Part shown: piece by piece, positions 45,190-54,902 of the stretch | Layout: each line of letters begins with the position of its first letter | Numbering within the stretch: position 1 is the stretch's first letter | Origin: an uncultured Clostridia bacterium | Lineage (GTDB): Bacteria > Bacillota > Clostridia > Oscillospirales > Ruminococcaceae | Assembly: GCA_947389015.1 (NCBI GenBank) | Contig: CANDVA010000004.1 | Location: 124,001-188,000, forward strand | Direction of reading: 5' to 3' | Length of the DNA stretch: 64,000 nucleotides | The notes under the pieces: generated by a model | Seen by the model: the letters and a program-made list of their open reading frames with translations, nothing else | The model's database searches: none | What the model was told of the DNA's origin: nothing | Translations under genes and position numbers: made by a program

Positions 45190-46716
45190 TTATATATTCC
45201 AGATTATTTTCGTGCTGCCGTCCTCGGAAATATTTATTTTATCTATGAGAATCGCGGCAACCTCCTTTTTGCAGCTGTAATCCGCGTTTTTCCATGATTT
45301 GCTAAGGTTTATTACGATATCCGTTCCGCCGTCTTTGACTTTGAGATAGTCTATGCGTTCATACAGCGCCAGCTTGTCGTTCTTGAAGCGGACAGCCTTT
45401 TGATTGGCAATGGCTATCATATCGCTGTTAAATCCTCCCGACAGCATTGCGTCCATAAGCAGCGCTTCCGACTTCTCTATCTCCTTTATTTTAAGCTTTA
45501 ACTCATTTATCTCCGCCGTGTTGGTACTGTTGGTAGAACGCGTGACCTCTTTGAAATCAGCCAACTTTTCGGAAATGCAGTCGTAAAGCATATCCTCAAG
45601 ATCTTCCGCATAGACAGTGACCTTTGTTCCCGTACATACGCGCTTGTGAGATTTTCCCGTGCAGTTAAAGTATCGCCGCATTTCTCCGCTCTTGTTGACC
45701 TTGCCTTTGATAGTTGTCATGGAATGACCGCACTTTTCACATACCACCTTGCCCGCAAGCCAGCTTGTGGGATTGCTGTAGCTGTTGGTGATCTGCCTGT
45801 TCTTTTCGAGCTTGCGCTGGCATTTCAGCCAAATATCGGAATTTACTGCTCCTCTGTGCGACATCAGGACAAGCTTCATATCCGACCAATCGGGGTTGTC
45901 GGGCTTGTGCTTGGTTCGTCCGTAAAGCTGTGCGCCGTATGTTCCCGTGAACTGCGCGGGTTCTGTCACTATTCGTACTCCGTGGCGTTCAAAGTAATCG
46001 TACACGTCTGAATCCGCTTTGACGTAGATAGGATTTTTCAGCAAAGCGGAAATCTTAGCGGTCGTCCACCGGCTGCCGTTCAGCGGCTTCTTGTTCTCGA
46101 CTGCAAGAATATCCAGCAGCCGTCTTAACGAAACGCTCTCCCCGGCATAGACCTCGTATATGTAACAAATCTGTTCGATCTCCGAGGATATGGGTTGCAG
46201 CTTCTTGGTGTCAATGCCGTGAATGACCGCGGGTACGAGTTCAAAGCCGTAGGGTCGTCTGCCGCCCATATAAAATCCCATTTCGCTGCGGTGAGCGTAT
46301 GCCTGGGTAACGCGGTTGATTATAGACGTTCGCTCGAACTCGGCGAATACCATAAGTATTTTGACTATCATCTCACCGTAAGGCGACGAGGTATCAAAGG
46401 ATTCCTGAGAGGATACGAACTCGACATTGTGCTCCTTGAACTCCTGTAAGATATTCACGAAATCAGCCAGAGAACGGCTTATACGGTCGAGCTTATAGAC
46501 AATCACCTTACTGATCCTGCCTTGACGAACCATCTTCATCATCTTCTGAAAGCCGTCGCGGTTGGTATTGCCGCCCGAAAAGCCGTTATCCACAAAGGTC
46601 TGTATCTTTTGACTGCGCTCGTCGGGTCTGACAGCCGATCTGCCGTATTCGATCTGCGTTTCGCAGCTAATGCTGTTTTCTCGCTCTACTGATTGTCGAG
46701 CGTATATCGCAATCAA
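45190..46716 (-). CDS. Large serine recombinase (resolvase/invertase N-term, recombinase, zinc ribbon)
   Basis: IAIYARQSVERENSISCETQIEYGRSAV, KVIVYKLDRISRSLADFVNILQEF, zinc ribbon CEKCGHSMTTIKGK...YFNCTGKSHKRVC. Confidence 0.95.
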   Translation of the reverse strand: MIAIYARQSVERENSISCETQIEYGRSAVRPDERSQKIQTFVDNGFSGGNTNRDGFQKMMKMVRQGRISKVIVYKLDRISRSLADFVNILQEFKEHNVEFVSSQESFDTSSPYGEMIVKILMVFAEFERTSIINRVTQAYAHRSEMGFYMGGRRPYGFELVPAVIHGIDTKKLQPISSEIEQICYIYEVYAGESVSLRRLLDILAVENKKPLNGSRWTTAKISALLKNPIYVKADSDVYDYFERHGVRIVTEPAQFTGTYGAQLYGRTKHKPDNPDWSDMKLVLMSHRGAVNSDIWLKCQRKLEKNRQITNSYSNPTSWLAGKVVCEKCGHSMTTIKGKVNKSGEMRRYFNCTGKSHKRVCTGTKVTVYAEDLEDMLYDCISEKLADFKEVTRSTNSTNTAEINELKLKIKEIEKSEALLMDAMLSGGFNSDMIAIANQKAVRFKNDKLALYERIDYLKVKDGGTDIVINLSKSWKNADYSCKKEVAAILIDKINISEDGSTKIIWNI

Positions 46717-46791
46717 ATCGCATCATCCTTTCACATTTAACAAGGTCATGAAAACGCAGGTGTACTCCGCAATCCGCCTTTGACCGTACCG

Positions 46792-46941
46792 TCAAGTCGA
46801 AAATCGCTTCTGCTTTACAAGGACATCGCAAAGCGCTTTGGCGATCTGCTCTTTATTATCCTTAACGTTCTTGGATATGACGTGCTCCACCTTATGCTTG
46901 ACATTCTTAACGTCGGTGTATTCCTCTTTCAACTCAGCCAT
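46792..46941 (-). CDS. 49-aa small protein upstream of serine recombinase
   Basis: SD aggaggttcgttATG; MAELKEEYTDVKNVKHKVEHVISKNVKDNKEQIAKALCDVLVKQKRFST. Confidence 0.5.
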   Translation of the reverse strand: MAELKEEYTDVKNVKHKVEHVISKNVKDNKEQIAKALCDVLVKQKRFST

Positions 46942-47182
46942 AACGAACCTCCTGCACAAAGCCGCGAAGCGTTGTAATGTTGAATATATCAATCTCTCCG
47001 AAATAATTATATGCGTAAAATTACAACATATTTCGCGGTTTTATGGATCGAGTATTCCCTCGGCTCAAGCTCCGCAAAAGAGCCGGGAGTCACTTGCTTA
47101 AATTGATAATTTCGGCGAGCTGCTCAATATCTATCAGGAGCAGATCGAGAACTGCGCAAAATAAATCGGTCACTCTGCTGTA

Positions 47183-47221
47183 AAAAAAGCGGTGTCAAGA
47201 AAAACCTGACACCGCTTTTTA
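47183..47221. terminator. Bidirectional terminator downstream of rarA
   Basis: aaaaagcggtgtca-agaaaaacc-tgacaccgcttttt. Confidence 0.85.
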
Positions 47222-47233
47222 TATGCGAATGAC

Positions 47234-48481
47234 CTATTCACCCTTTATTTTGTCGCGGTACTCCTTTGCGGCGTGTTCGAGCTTATTGTCGCCGAAATGA
47301 TAGTATACCTTATCCTTGAGATTATCGGGGAGATACTGCTGTTTAACGTAATGATTTGGGTAATCGTGCGGATAGAGGTAGTGCTGACCGCGTATCTCCG
47401 CGTCCGCGCCGTCGCAGTGGACGTTCTGGAGATGTCTCGGAAAATCGCCCGTCGCGCCGTTGCGGACGTCGGCGAGTGCCTCGTCCATCGCAAGATACGC
47501 GCTGTTTGACTTAGGCGAGGTCGCGAGCAGAACGATCGCGTCAGCCAAAGGAATACGCGCCTCGGGAAGTCCAAGCTGCATCGCGCTGTCAATGCACGCC
47601 TTGACTATCGGGATAGCCTGCGGATAAGCAAGCCCTATGTCCTCGCAGGCAGTGACGAGCAGCCGTCGAGACAGCGAGATGATATCGCCCGCGTCGATAA
47701 GCCGTGCCGCGTAATGGAGCGCCGCGTTCTCGTCCGAGCCGCGTATCGACTTCTGAAGCGCGGACAGCAGATCGTAATGCTGGTCGCCGTCGCGGTCGTA
47801 ACGCATATTGCTGCGCTGGGTAAGCTCACGCGCAATGTCAAGGTCTACCCTGCCGTCCTTTGCCGAGAGAGCGCACAGCTCTACCGTATTAAGGCACTTG
47901 CGGACGTCGCCGCCTACGCCGTGGCAGATATACTTTACCGCCTCGTCGGAGATATCGTACTCTACGCCGTTCTCCCTGCCTATCTCGGCAAAGCCGCGGC
48001 GAACCGCTTTTTCCATTTCGTCGGGCATTACGGGCTTGAACTCAAACACCGTACTGCGCGAAAGAATGGCGTTATAAACATAAAAATACGGGTTCTCGGT
48101 AGTGGAGGCGATAAGCGTTATGCTTCCGTCCTCAATGTACTCGAGCAGACTCTGCTGCTGCTTTTTGTTGAGGTACTGTATCTCGTCGAGATATAGCAGA
48201 ATACCGTTACAGCCGAGAAACGTGTCGATCTCGGAGACTATCCCCTTTATGTCAGCGGTAGAGGCGGACGTGCCGTTAAGCTTATGCAGCCGCATATTCG
48301 CCGAGTCCGCGATAATACGCGCGACGGTGGTCTTGCCGACCCCCGACGGACCATAAAATATCATATTCGGTATTTTTCCCGACTCGATAACCCGGCGCAA
48401 AGGCTTACCCTCGCCGATAAGGTGGGTCTGCCCTACCACGTCGGCGAGCGCGGCAGGGCGTATCTTATCCGCTAACGGCAT
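47234..48481 (-). CDS. rarA: Replication-associated recombination protein A (AAA+)
   Basis: MPLADKIRPAALADVVGQTHLIGEGKPLRRVIESGKIPNMIFYGPSGVGKTTVARIIA. Confidence 0.96.
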   Translation of the reverse strand: MPLADKIRPAALADVVGQTHLIGEGKPLRRVIESGKIPNMIFYGPSGVGKTTVARIIADSANMRLHKLNGTSASTADIKGIVSEIDTFLGCNGILLYLDEIQYLNKKQQQSLLEYIEDGSITLIASTTENPYFYVYNAILSRSTVFEFKPVMPDEMEKAVRRGFAEIGRENGVEYDISDEAVKYICHGVGGDVRKCLNTVELCALSAKDGRVDLDIARELTQRSNMRYDRDGDQHYDLLSALQKSIRGSDENAALHYAARLIDAGDIISLSRRLLVTACEDIGLAYPQAIPIVKACIDSAMQLGLPEARIPLADAIVLLATSPKSNSAYLAMDEALADVRNGATGDFPRHLQNVHCDGADAEIRGQHYLYPHDYPNHYVKQQYLPDNLKDKVYYHFGDNKLEHAAKEYRDKIKGE

Positions 48482-48482
48482 A

Positions 48483-49634
48483 TTACAGTCCTCTGTGCTC
48501 GCGCAAAAGAGCCTTTATCTTCTCATGCGGGTCGATAACGTTGCTGATGGAGGTGTCGTGATTTATGCAGGCGATAAAGTACGCTATGTACTTAGATACG
48601 TCTACCTCTTTGTACCACGGGCGCTTGAGCAGCTCGGGAGTACGGTAAGTGAGGTTGGTGCTGAAGACCGCGTCGATCATACCCTCCTCGTAAGCCTTAT
48701 CGAACGCCGCAAGACCGTTTGTAAAGATACCGTATGTGGCATACGCAAAGAAACGCTTTGCGCTGCGCTTTTTAAGCTCGGTGGCGATGTCGAGCATAGA
48801 CTCGCCCGAGGAAATTATATCATCGGCTACGAACACGGTCTTACCCTCTACGTCCGTACCGAGGTACTCGTGAGCGACTATCGGATTGCGACCGTTTACG
48901 ATAGTAGCGTAATCGCGGCGCTTGTAGAACATTCCCATCTCGACCTCGAGCACGGACGCGTAGAACATATTTCTGGAGAGCGCGCCCTCGTCGGGACTGA
49001 TGACCATAAAGTGATCCTTGTCGATAACAAGGTCGGGGAACGCTCCGAACATGGATTTCAGCACCTGATAGGACGGGATAACATTGTCGAAGCCCATAAG
49101 CGGGATAGCGTTGCAAACGCGCGGGTCGTGAGCGTCGACGGTTATGACGTTCTCAACGCCCATATCGCGCAGCTCCTGAAGCATAAACGCGCAGTCAAGC
49201 GACTCGCGGTAGGAACGTCTGTGCTGACGTCCGCCGTAAAGCAGCGGCATAATTACGTTGATACGGTGCGGCTTGCCGCTCGCAGCCTGTATAATGCGCT
49301 TAAGGTCGGCGTAGTGGTCGTCGGGCGACATATGGTTCTCCTTGTCGAAGAACTTGTAGGAGCAGCTGTAATTGCCCACGTCGATAAGGATAAACAAGTC
49401 CTTGCCGCGAACGGTGCTCTTGATAAGTCCCTTTGCGTCGCCCGAGGAAAAACGCGGGCACTCGTTCTCAATCAGGAAGTCCTGATGCGGTCGGCCGTTT
49501 CTGTCCGCCCAGCGTATAAGGTAGTTGTTTATTCGCGCGGCAAGCTCCTCCGTGCCGCGCATCGCGATAAGCCCGATAGGAGCCACCTCGTTGTACTCTC
49601 TGTACAGAACTTCCGTATTTTTCACATTCGCCAT
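48483..49634 (-). CDS. prs: Ribose-phosphate pyrophosphokinase
   Basis: VITVDAHDPRVCNAIPLMGFDNVIPSY; PRPP motif KTVFVADDIISSGESMLDIATELKKRSAKRFF. Confidence 0.92.
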   Translation of the reverse strand: MANVKNTEVLYREYNEVAPIGLIAMRGTEELAARINNYLIRWADRNGRPHQDFLIENECPRFSSGDAKGLIKSTVRGKDLFILIDVGNYSCSYKFFDKENHMSPDDHYADLKRIIQAASGKPHRINVIMPLLYGGRQHRRSYRESLDCAFMLQELRDMGVENVITVDAHDPRVCNAIPLMGFDNVIPSYQVLKSMFGAFPDLVIDKDHFMVISPDEGALSRNMFYASVLEVEMGMFYKRRDYATIVNGRNPIVAHEYLGTDVEGKTVFVADDIISSGESMLDIATELKKRSAKRFFAYATYGIFTNGLAAFDKAYEEGMIDAVFSTNLTYRTPELLKRPWYKEVDVSKYIAYFIACINHDTSISNVIDPHEKIKALLREHRGL

Positions 49635-49636
49635 TT

Positions 49637-50422
49637 TTATGTCCTCTCATTTAACTGCATTTTTTCAAGCTCCGCGATCGCCGCGTAATGCTTTACTTCA
49701 AATTTTTCGGGAGCGAGCCTTTTCAGCATTTCCGTATGCTCGCGCTCCCACTGCTCTATCTCGCTCTCCGAGAGCGACGCGCCCACTCCCCTGCACGCTT
49801 TCATTCTGCCGTTCCAGCTCTCGCGCGTGAAAGGCACGAGCAGCGGATATTCCTCGTGGTAGACCTGCTTAAAGCTGTCGGAATAACAATCGGGGATATG
49901 TATCGGGTGGACGGTCTCGCCGGCGCCGCTCCATTCGGGACTGTATTTCAGCACAATGCGCTCGCTCTCCCCCGCTATCCCGTCCTCATACGGCAGCCAT
50001 GCCATATACAGCACCAGCAGCCTGCCGTGCGGTTTCAACATCCGGCAAAGGCTGGGGAGTATTCGCTCGTGGTCGAAGTACCAGAAGCACTGACACGCGG
50101 TTATCACGTCGAACGTATTGTCGGGGAAAACGGTCTCCTCGGCGGATACCGCGTAATAGTCGATGTCCATGCCCTCGGACAGGCGCTTTGCCTGAGCGAT
50201 CTGATTTTCGGAAACGTCGATACCCGTCCATTTCGCGCCGTATTCGTACATATTCCGCGGGAGAACGCCCGTTCCCGTGCCGAGGTCGAGCACTCGCTGA
50301 CCGCTCACGCAAAGTCCGCGCGAAACTATCTTCTCGTAGAACTCACGCGGATAGACGTCGCGGTATTTCGCGTAATCCTCGGATGTTCTGCCCCAGTCAA
50401 AGGGCTTGCCTCCGTCGAGCAT
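49637..50422 (-). CDS. Class I SAM-dependent methyltransferase
   Basis: RVLDLGTGTGVLPRNMYEYGAKWTGIDVSENQIAQAKRLS; SD gggagg. Confidence 0.9.
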   Translation of the reverse strand: MLDGGKPFDWGRTSEDYAKYRDVYPREFYEKIVSRGLCVSGQRVLDLGTGTGVLPRNMYEYGAKWTGIDVSENQIAQAKRLSEGMDIDYYAVSAEETVFPDNTFDVITACQCFWYFDHERILPSLCRMLKPHGRLLVLYMAWLPYEDGIAGESERIVLKYSPEWSGAGETVHPIHIPDCYSDSFKQVYHEEYPLLVPFTRESWNGRMKACRGVGASLSESEIEQWEREHTEMLKRLAPEKFEVKHYAAIAELEKMQLNERT

Positions 50423-50439
50423 AGCTGTGCCTCCCGTTA

Positions 50440-51693
50440 TTATTCGTAAAGCGGATACTTCTTTGTAAGCTCGGTGACCATTCCGCGAACCTTGTCGGCG
50501 CTGTTCTCGAAGTCCTTGGCAGTGAGGTAAATGCACTCGCCGATGATCTTCATATCGTCCTCTTTAAGACCGCGCGTCGTTACCGCGGGGGTGCCTATGC
50601 GCACGCCGCTCGTGAACGCGGGCTTCTGCGGGTCGTTGGGGATAGCGTTTTTGTTGACCGTGATATAAACCTCGTCGAGATGAGTTTCAAGCTCCTTGCC
50701 CGTGATACCGAAAGGACGGAGGTCTACGAGCATAAGATGATTGTCCGTGCCGCCCGAAACGAGATCGAAGCCCTTTTCGAGCAGAGTGTCCGCGAGGACC
50801 TTCGCGTTCTTGACTATCTGCTCTCCGTACGCCTTGAACTCGGGCTTTAAAGCCTCGCCGAAGCATACGGCCTTAGCCGCGATAACGTGCATAAGCGGAC
50901 CGCCCTGCGTACCGGGGAAAATAGCGGAATTTATCTTCTTCGCGAGATACTCGTTGTTGGTAAGGATAAGACCGCCGCGCGGACCGCGAAGCGTCTTGTG
51001 AGTAGTCGTCGTAACGATATCGGCGTAAGGAACGGGACTGGCGTGCTGACCAGACGCGACAAGTCCCGCGATATGCGCCATATCCACCATAAGATACGCG
51101 CCGACCGCTCTGGCGATAGAGGAGAGCTTTGCAAAATCGATCGCTCTCGGGTACGCGGAAGCGCCCGCAACGATAAGCTTGGGCTTGCACTTGTTCGCCT
51201 GCTTGTACAGCTCCTCGTAGTCTATAAAGCCGTCGTCGTTCGTGCCGTAGGGAACGAAGTTATATATCTTGCCGGAAATGTTTACGGGAGAACCGTGCGT
51301 AAGGTGTCCGCCGTGCGCGAGGCTCATGCCCATAACGGTGTCGCCGGGCTGAAGCAGAGCCACGTAAACGGCGGTGTTCGCCTGTGCGCCCGAGTGCGCC
51401 TGAACGTTCGCGAACTGCGCGCCGAACAGCTTTTTAGCGCGCTCTATCGCGATATTCTCCACGATATCAACGTCCTCGCAGCCGCCGTAGTAGCGCTTTC
51501 CGGGGTAGCCCTCCGCGTACTTGTTCGTGAGCACGCTGCCCATAGCCGCCATTACTGCGGGAGAAACGATGTTCTCGCTCGCGATAAGCTCGAGATTGCG
51601 CTTCTGACGCGCAAGCTCCAGACCCATTGCGTCGGCGACCTCCTTGTCGAAATTGCCCAAATAGCCGATAGTATCCACCAGATCGTTATACAT
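50440..51693 (-). CDS. glyA: Serine hydroxymethyltransferase
   Basis: [43 protein letters not shown]...[19 protein letters not shown]. Confidence 0.98.
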   Translation of the reverse strand: MYNDLVDTIGYLGNFDKEVADAMGLELARQKRNLELIASENIVSPAVMAAMGSVLTNKYAEGYPGKRYYGGCEDVDIVENIAIERAKKLFGAQFANVQAHSGAQANTAVYVALLQPGDTVMGMSLAHGGHLTHGSPVNISGKIYNFVPYGTNDDGFIDYEELYKQANKCKPKLIVAGASAYPRAIDFAKLSSIARAVGAYLMVDMAHIAGLVASGQHASPVPYADIVTTTTHKTLRGPRGGLILTNNEYLAKKINSAIFPGTQGGPLMHVIAAKAVCFGEALKPEFKAYGEQIVKNAKVLADTLLEKGFDLVSGGTDNHLMLVDLRPFGITGKELETHLDEVYITVNKNAIPNDPQKPAFTSGVRIGTPAVTTRGLKEDDMKIIGECIYLTAKDFENSADKVRGMVTELTKKYPLYE

Positions 51694-51733
51694 AGTTATC
51701 TCCTTTCAAGATACAGTGCCGTATTCAGACCGA

Positions 51734-51823
51734 CGAAAAACCCTCATCTGCTTCGTCAACCGCCCGAGCGGCAGCCACAAAGGCTTGCCGCGAAACGGTT
51801 TCCTCGCATATGAGGGTTTCTCG
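51734..51823 (-). ncRNA. Structured 5' leader of glyA (cis-regulatory RNA candidate)
   Basis: Minus strand: closing stem CGAGAAACCCTCAT / ATGAGGGTTTTTCG (14 bp with one G-U), internal hairpin GCGGC-A-AGCC-TTTGT-GGCT-GCCGC, additional AACCG/CGGTT pairing. Confidence 0.6.
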
Positions 51824-51865
51824 AAAGTTTGAAAGCAAGCTTATTTCACATACCTATATAGTATA

Positions 51866-51894
51866 AGTATAACGCAAAATACGCGTTTTTTCAA
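51866..51894 (-). promoter_or_regulatory. sigmaA promoter for glyA
   Basis: Minus strand TTGAAA (51894-51889), 17 bp, TATACT (51871-51866). Confidence 0.65.
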
Positions 51895-51967
51895 GCGCTT
51901 TTTTAAATTTATCATTTCGTACATTATCTTTCCAGAAAACTTGCAATTTTTGTACAAAATAACAAGC

Positions 51968-52321
51968 CTACGATTTTTTGAATATCGTATGAACGACAAA
52001 ATCCTTTTTTATGGACAAACACTCCCTTATAACCGCTTCTGTTTTACGGGATCTGCCGTCCCAGAATATGAGCACCTTGTCCGCTTCTCCGATAATGCTG
52101 CGGATAAACTCGGCAACCGCGCGATAATCTTTCAGTTTTTTATTTTCGGGTATGATCCTCCTATAATCCAGCCGGTGCGCGATCGCGTACTTGCATACAA
52201 AGAAATCGGCGCTGTTTAAATATCCCGTGATCAGCTCGGTCGTATTATCGGGGAGAAACCTTTTCAGATTGCCTATCGGGCACCCGCGTGTTCCTATTAC
52301 CGCTACTTTCATAATGATCAT
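51968..52321 (-). CDS. SLOG-like (DprA/LOG superfamily) small protein, degenerate ligand loop
   Basis: MKVAVIGTRGCPIGNLKRFLPDNTTELITGYLNSADFFVCKYAIAHRL...ADKVLIFWDGRSRKTEAVI; paralog of the next gene. Confidence 0.7.
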   Translation of the reverse strand: MIIMKVAVIGTRGCPIGNLKRFLPDNTTELITGYLNSADFFVCKYAIAHRLDYRRIIPENKKLKDYRAVAEFIRSIIGEADKVLIFWDGRSRKTEAVIRECLSIKKDFVVHTIFKKS

Positions 52322-52330
52322 CCTTTTCTT

Positions 52331-52666
52331 TCAGCAGCCGGGCCTGATTATTTCAACGCTCACGCCCATTTTTTCACAGCTGTCTATTACAAACTTTGTT
52401 CCTCGGGAAGTACCGTCCCAGAACGCCAGCACAATATCCGCGTTTTCAATAATGGTGATATTGCGCTTCAGCGGCGCGGAGCGTCCGTATTTGTCATAAT
52501 CCGGAAGGAACTCCGTCAGCTTGATACCGTGCGCGAGAGCGTATTCGCGGGCACATCTGTCAATGCCCCTCGCGCCGCCCGAGACTATCTCGGTCGTGTT
52601 GTCGGGGAGGTATTTCCCCAAGTCGTTTACCTTAAGACCTCTTGAACCTATTACTGCTACTTTCAT
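52331..52666 (-). CDS. SLOG-like (DprA/LOG superfamily) small protein
   Basis: MKVAVIGSRGLKVNDLGKYLPDNTTEIVSGGARGIDRCAREYALAHGIKLTEFLPDYDKYGRSAPLKRNITIIENADIVLAFWDGTSRGTKFVI. Confidence 0.82.
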   Translation of the reverse strand: MKVAVIGSRGLKVNDLGKYLPDNTTEIVSGGARGIDRCAREYALAHGIKLTEFLPDYDKYGRSAPLKRNITIIENADIVLAFWDGTSRGTKFVIDSCEKMGVSVEIIRPGC

Positions 52667-52779
52667 TTTTTGTCCTCCTATATTAGATTTCTACCACCAT
52701 TATACCACCTTTTTAGATAAATTGCAATATATTTGTTATAATAAAATTGGCATCAAAATAGTGGAATAAAGGTGAAATT

Positions 52780-52962
52780 ATGGATGATAAAATAGTAAGA
52801 TGTACACTTCGTATGGATAGAAAGTTATTTGCTAAATTCCGTTATGTAGCAGAATATGAAGGTCGTTCAGCAAATAAAGCCATAGTACAAATGATTAAAA
52901 AACGTGTTGAAAAGTTTGAAAAAGAACACGGGGAAATAATTCTTAATGATGACGACAAATAA
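52780..52962 (+). CDS. Arc/RHH-like small DNA-binding protein
   Basis: MDDKIVRCTLRMDRKLFAKFRYVAEYEGRSANKAIVQMIKKRVEKFEKEHGEI. Confidence 0.75.
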   Translation: MDDKIVRCTLRMDRKLFAKFRYVAEYEGRSANKAIVQMIKKRVEKFEKEHGEIILNDDDK

Positions 52963-52999
52963 AAAACGGTGTTGAGCGAAAAACTCAACACCGTTTTTT
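52963..52999. terminator. Terminator between Arc-like and RelB-like genes
   Basis: aaaacggtgttgag-cgaaaaa-ctcaacaccgtttt. Confidence 0.85.
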
Positions 53000-53032
53000 A
53001 TATTTTCGCCGCCGCATACTCGGGTTTATGCA

Positions 53033-53245
53033 TTATATTCCCAGTTCCTTAAACATATCATCTACGGACTCATATCCATGCGATTTTCCGCTTTTTATCA
53101 TTTCCTCGATTTCTTCCATAGCCGCAATGGTTTCGGCATTGGGAACCTCAACATCTAAGGCAGACGGTATGTGCTGCTCTTTTACACTCGGAGCCTGTTT
53201 CTTCAAGGTGCCGTCCTTGCTGAGACATAATGATAAATCTTCCAT
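53033..53245 (-). CDS. RelB/DinJ-type antitoxin-like small protein, no toxin partner
   Basis: C-terminus NAETIAAMEEIEEMIKSGKSHGYESVDDMFKELGI resembles RelB/DinJ C-termini. Confidence 0.5.
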   Translation of the reverse strand: MEDLSLCLSKDGTLKKQAPSVKEQHIPSALDVEVPNAETIAAMEEIEEMIKSGKSHGYESVDDMFKELGI

Positions 53246-53304
53246 ATTAACACCACCTCTGCGTTGTATCACAATGTTTATACCTTGTCAATACATTGCA
53301 ATAA

Positions 53305-54387
53305 TCAAATAAACTCCGCGATCTTCGTGCCCATTTCCGAGCAGGACACGAGCGTCATTCCCTCGCTCATGATATCGCCCGTGCGGAAGCCCGCCTCGAG
53401 AACGCCGTTGACCGCGCTCTCCACCGCGTCCGCCTCCTTGTCGAGCTTGAACGAATAGCGCAGCATCATAGCCGCCGAAAGTATCGTCGCTATGGGGTTC
53501 GCCTTGTTCTGCCCCGCGATATCGGGCGCGGAGCCGCCGCTCGGCTCGTACAGTCCAAAGCTCGTTTCGTTCATGCTCGCGCTCGCCAGCATTCCGATAG
53601 AACCCGTTATCATCGACGCCTCGTCGGAGAGGATATCGCCGAACATATTCTCGGTCACCATAACGTCAAACTGCGCGGGGTCTTTTACAAGCTGCATTGC
53701 GCTGTTGTCGACGAGCATATGCTCCAGCTTTACCTCGGGATAGTCGCGGGCTACCTCTTCGACCACCTTGCGCCATAGCCGCGAGCTGTCGAGAACGTTC
53801 GCCTTGTCGACGCTCGTCACCTTTTTACGGCGCTGCATAGCCACCTCGAACGCCTTTTTCGCGATACGGCGTATCTCCGGCTCGCTGTATTCGAGAGTGT
53901 CCACCGCCGTCATTACGCCGTTTTTCTCCTCGGTATAGCGCTTTCCGAAGTACAGACCGCCCGTAAGCTCGCGCATAATGAGCATATCAAAGCCCTTGGA
54001 GCTTATCTCCTTTTTCAGCGGGCAAGCGTCGGACAACTGCCTGAACAGCAGGCACGGACGCAGGTTCGCGAACAGCCCCAGCGCCTTGCGAAGCCCCAGA
54101 AGCCCCGCCTCGGGACGCAGGTTCGCGGGGAGCTTATACCACGGAGACGTGGTGGTGTCGCCGCCTATGCTGCCCATAAGCACCGCGTCCGCCGCCTTGC
54201 AACGCTCGATAGTCTCATCGGTGAGCGGCACGCCGTTCGCGTCGATAGAGCAGCCGCCCATAAGGAGCTGCTCGTAGTTGAATTTGTGACCGTATTTCTC
54301 CGCGACCTTATCAAGCACCTTCATTGCCTCGGCGACAATTTCCGGTCCGATACCGTCGCCCTTTATGACTGCGATATTCTTTTCCAT
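53305..54387 (-). CDS. leuB: 3-isopropylmalate dehydrogenase
   Basis: [22 protein letters not shown]...[14 protein letters not shown]...[26 protein letters not shown]. Confidence 0.97.
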   Translation of the reverse strand: MEKNIAVIKGDGIGPEIVAEAMKVLDKVAEKYGHKFNYEQLLMGGCSIDANGVPLTDETIERCKAADAVLMGSIGGDTTTSPWYKLPANLRPEAGLLGLRKALGLFANLRPCLLFRQLSDACPLKKEISSKGFDMLIMRELTGGLYFGKRYTEEKNGVMTAVDTLEYSEPEIRRIAKKAFEVAMQRRKKVTSVDKANVLDSSRLWRKVVEEVARDYPEVKLEHMLVDNSAMQLVKDPAQFDVMVTENMFGDILSDEASMITGSIGMLASASMNETSFGLYEPSGGSAPDIAGQNKANPIATILSAAMMLRYSFKLDKEADAVESAVNGVLEAGFRTGDIMSEGMTLVSCSEMGTKIAEFI

Positions 54388-54403
54388 ATCCGTTTCCTTT
54401 CGA

Positions 54404-54901
54404 TTAAAAGTCGATAGTGTAAATTACTCTCGTTACGTCGTCAAACTTTCGGCTAACGGCGGTTTTCCGCTCCCTGAAGCCGAATTTCTCATAAAATCTC
54501 CGCGCGCTTGCGTTCTTTTCCGCAGTGTCGAGCACCGCGCTTTTGTAGCCCTTTCCGCGCATTTTCCTTAAGGTATGCGAGAGCAGCTTCCTGCCAAGCC
54601 CCTTGTGCTGCCACTCGGGGAGAACATACAACAGCATTATCTCCGCGTACCCCTCGAACGCCTTTTCCTCGCAGGTCTGCGCCGCGCACACCGCCGTTAT
54701 TTCACCGTCGCAGAGCAGCACGAACACGTCCTTGCCGCCGTTAAGTAAATTTGTAAAGCTCTCGCGGCGGTAATCGCCCGTAAACGCGGCTATCTGCCCG
54801 GGCGAGAATATGTCCTTGTAGTTTTCGCGCCACGCTTTATCGAGCACTTGGGACATTCCCTCAACGTCGGGGAGCGCGGCGGGTCTGATGTCGATCCTCA
54901 T
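54404..54901 (-). CDS. GNAT family N-acetyltransferase embedded in leu operon
   Basis: [52 protein letters not shown]. Confidence 0.9.
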   Translation of the reverse strand: MRIDIRPAALPDVEGMSQVLDKAWRENYKDIFSPGQIAAFTGDYRRESFTNLLNGGKDVFVLLCDGEITAVCAAQTCEEKAFEGYAEIMLLYVLPEWQHKGLGRKLLSHTLRKMRGKGYKSAVLDTAEKNASARRFYEKFGFRERKTAVSRKFDDVTRVIYTIDF

Positions 54902-54902
54902 A

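Noticed and set aside
48495-49688. 397-aa + strand ORF
   Set aside because: Antisense to prs; shadow ORF.
49688-51813. Long + strand ORFs (253 aa, 308 aa) opposite the methyltransferase and glyA
   Set aside because: Shadow ORFs; minus-strand genes are strongly supported.
51734-51823. glyA leader as a ZTP or THF riboswitch
   Set aside because: By eye the conserved cores were not found; kept only as an unclassified structured leader.
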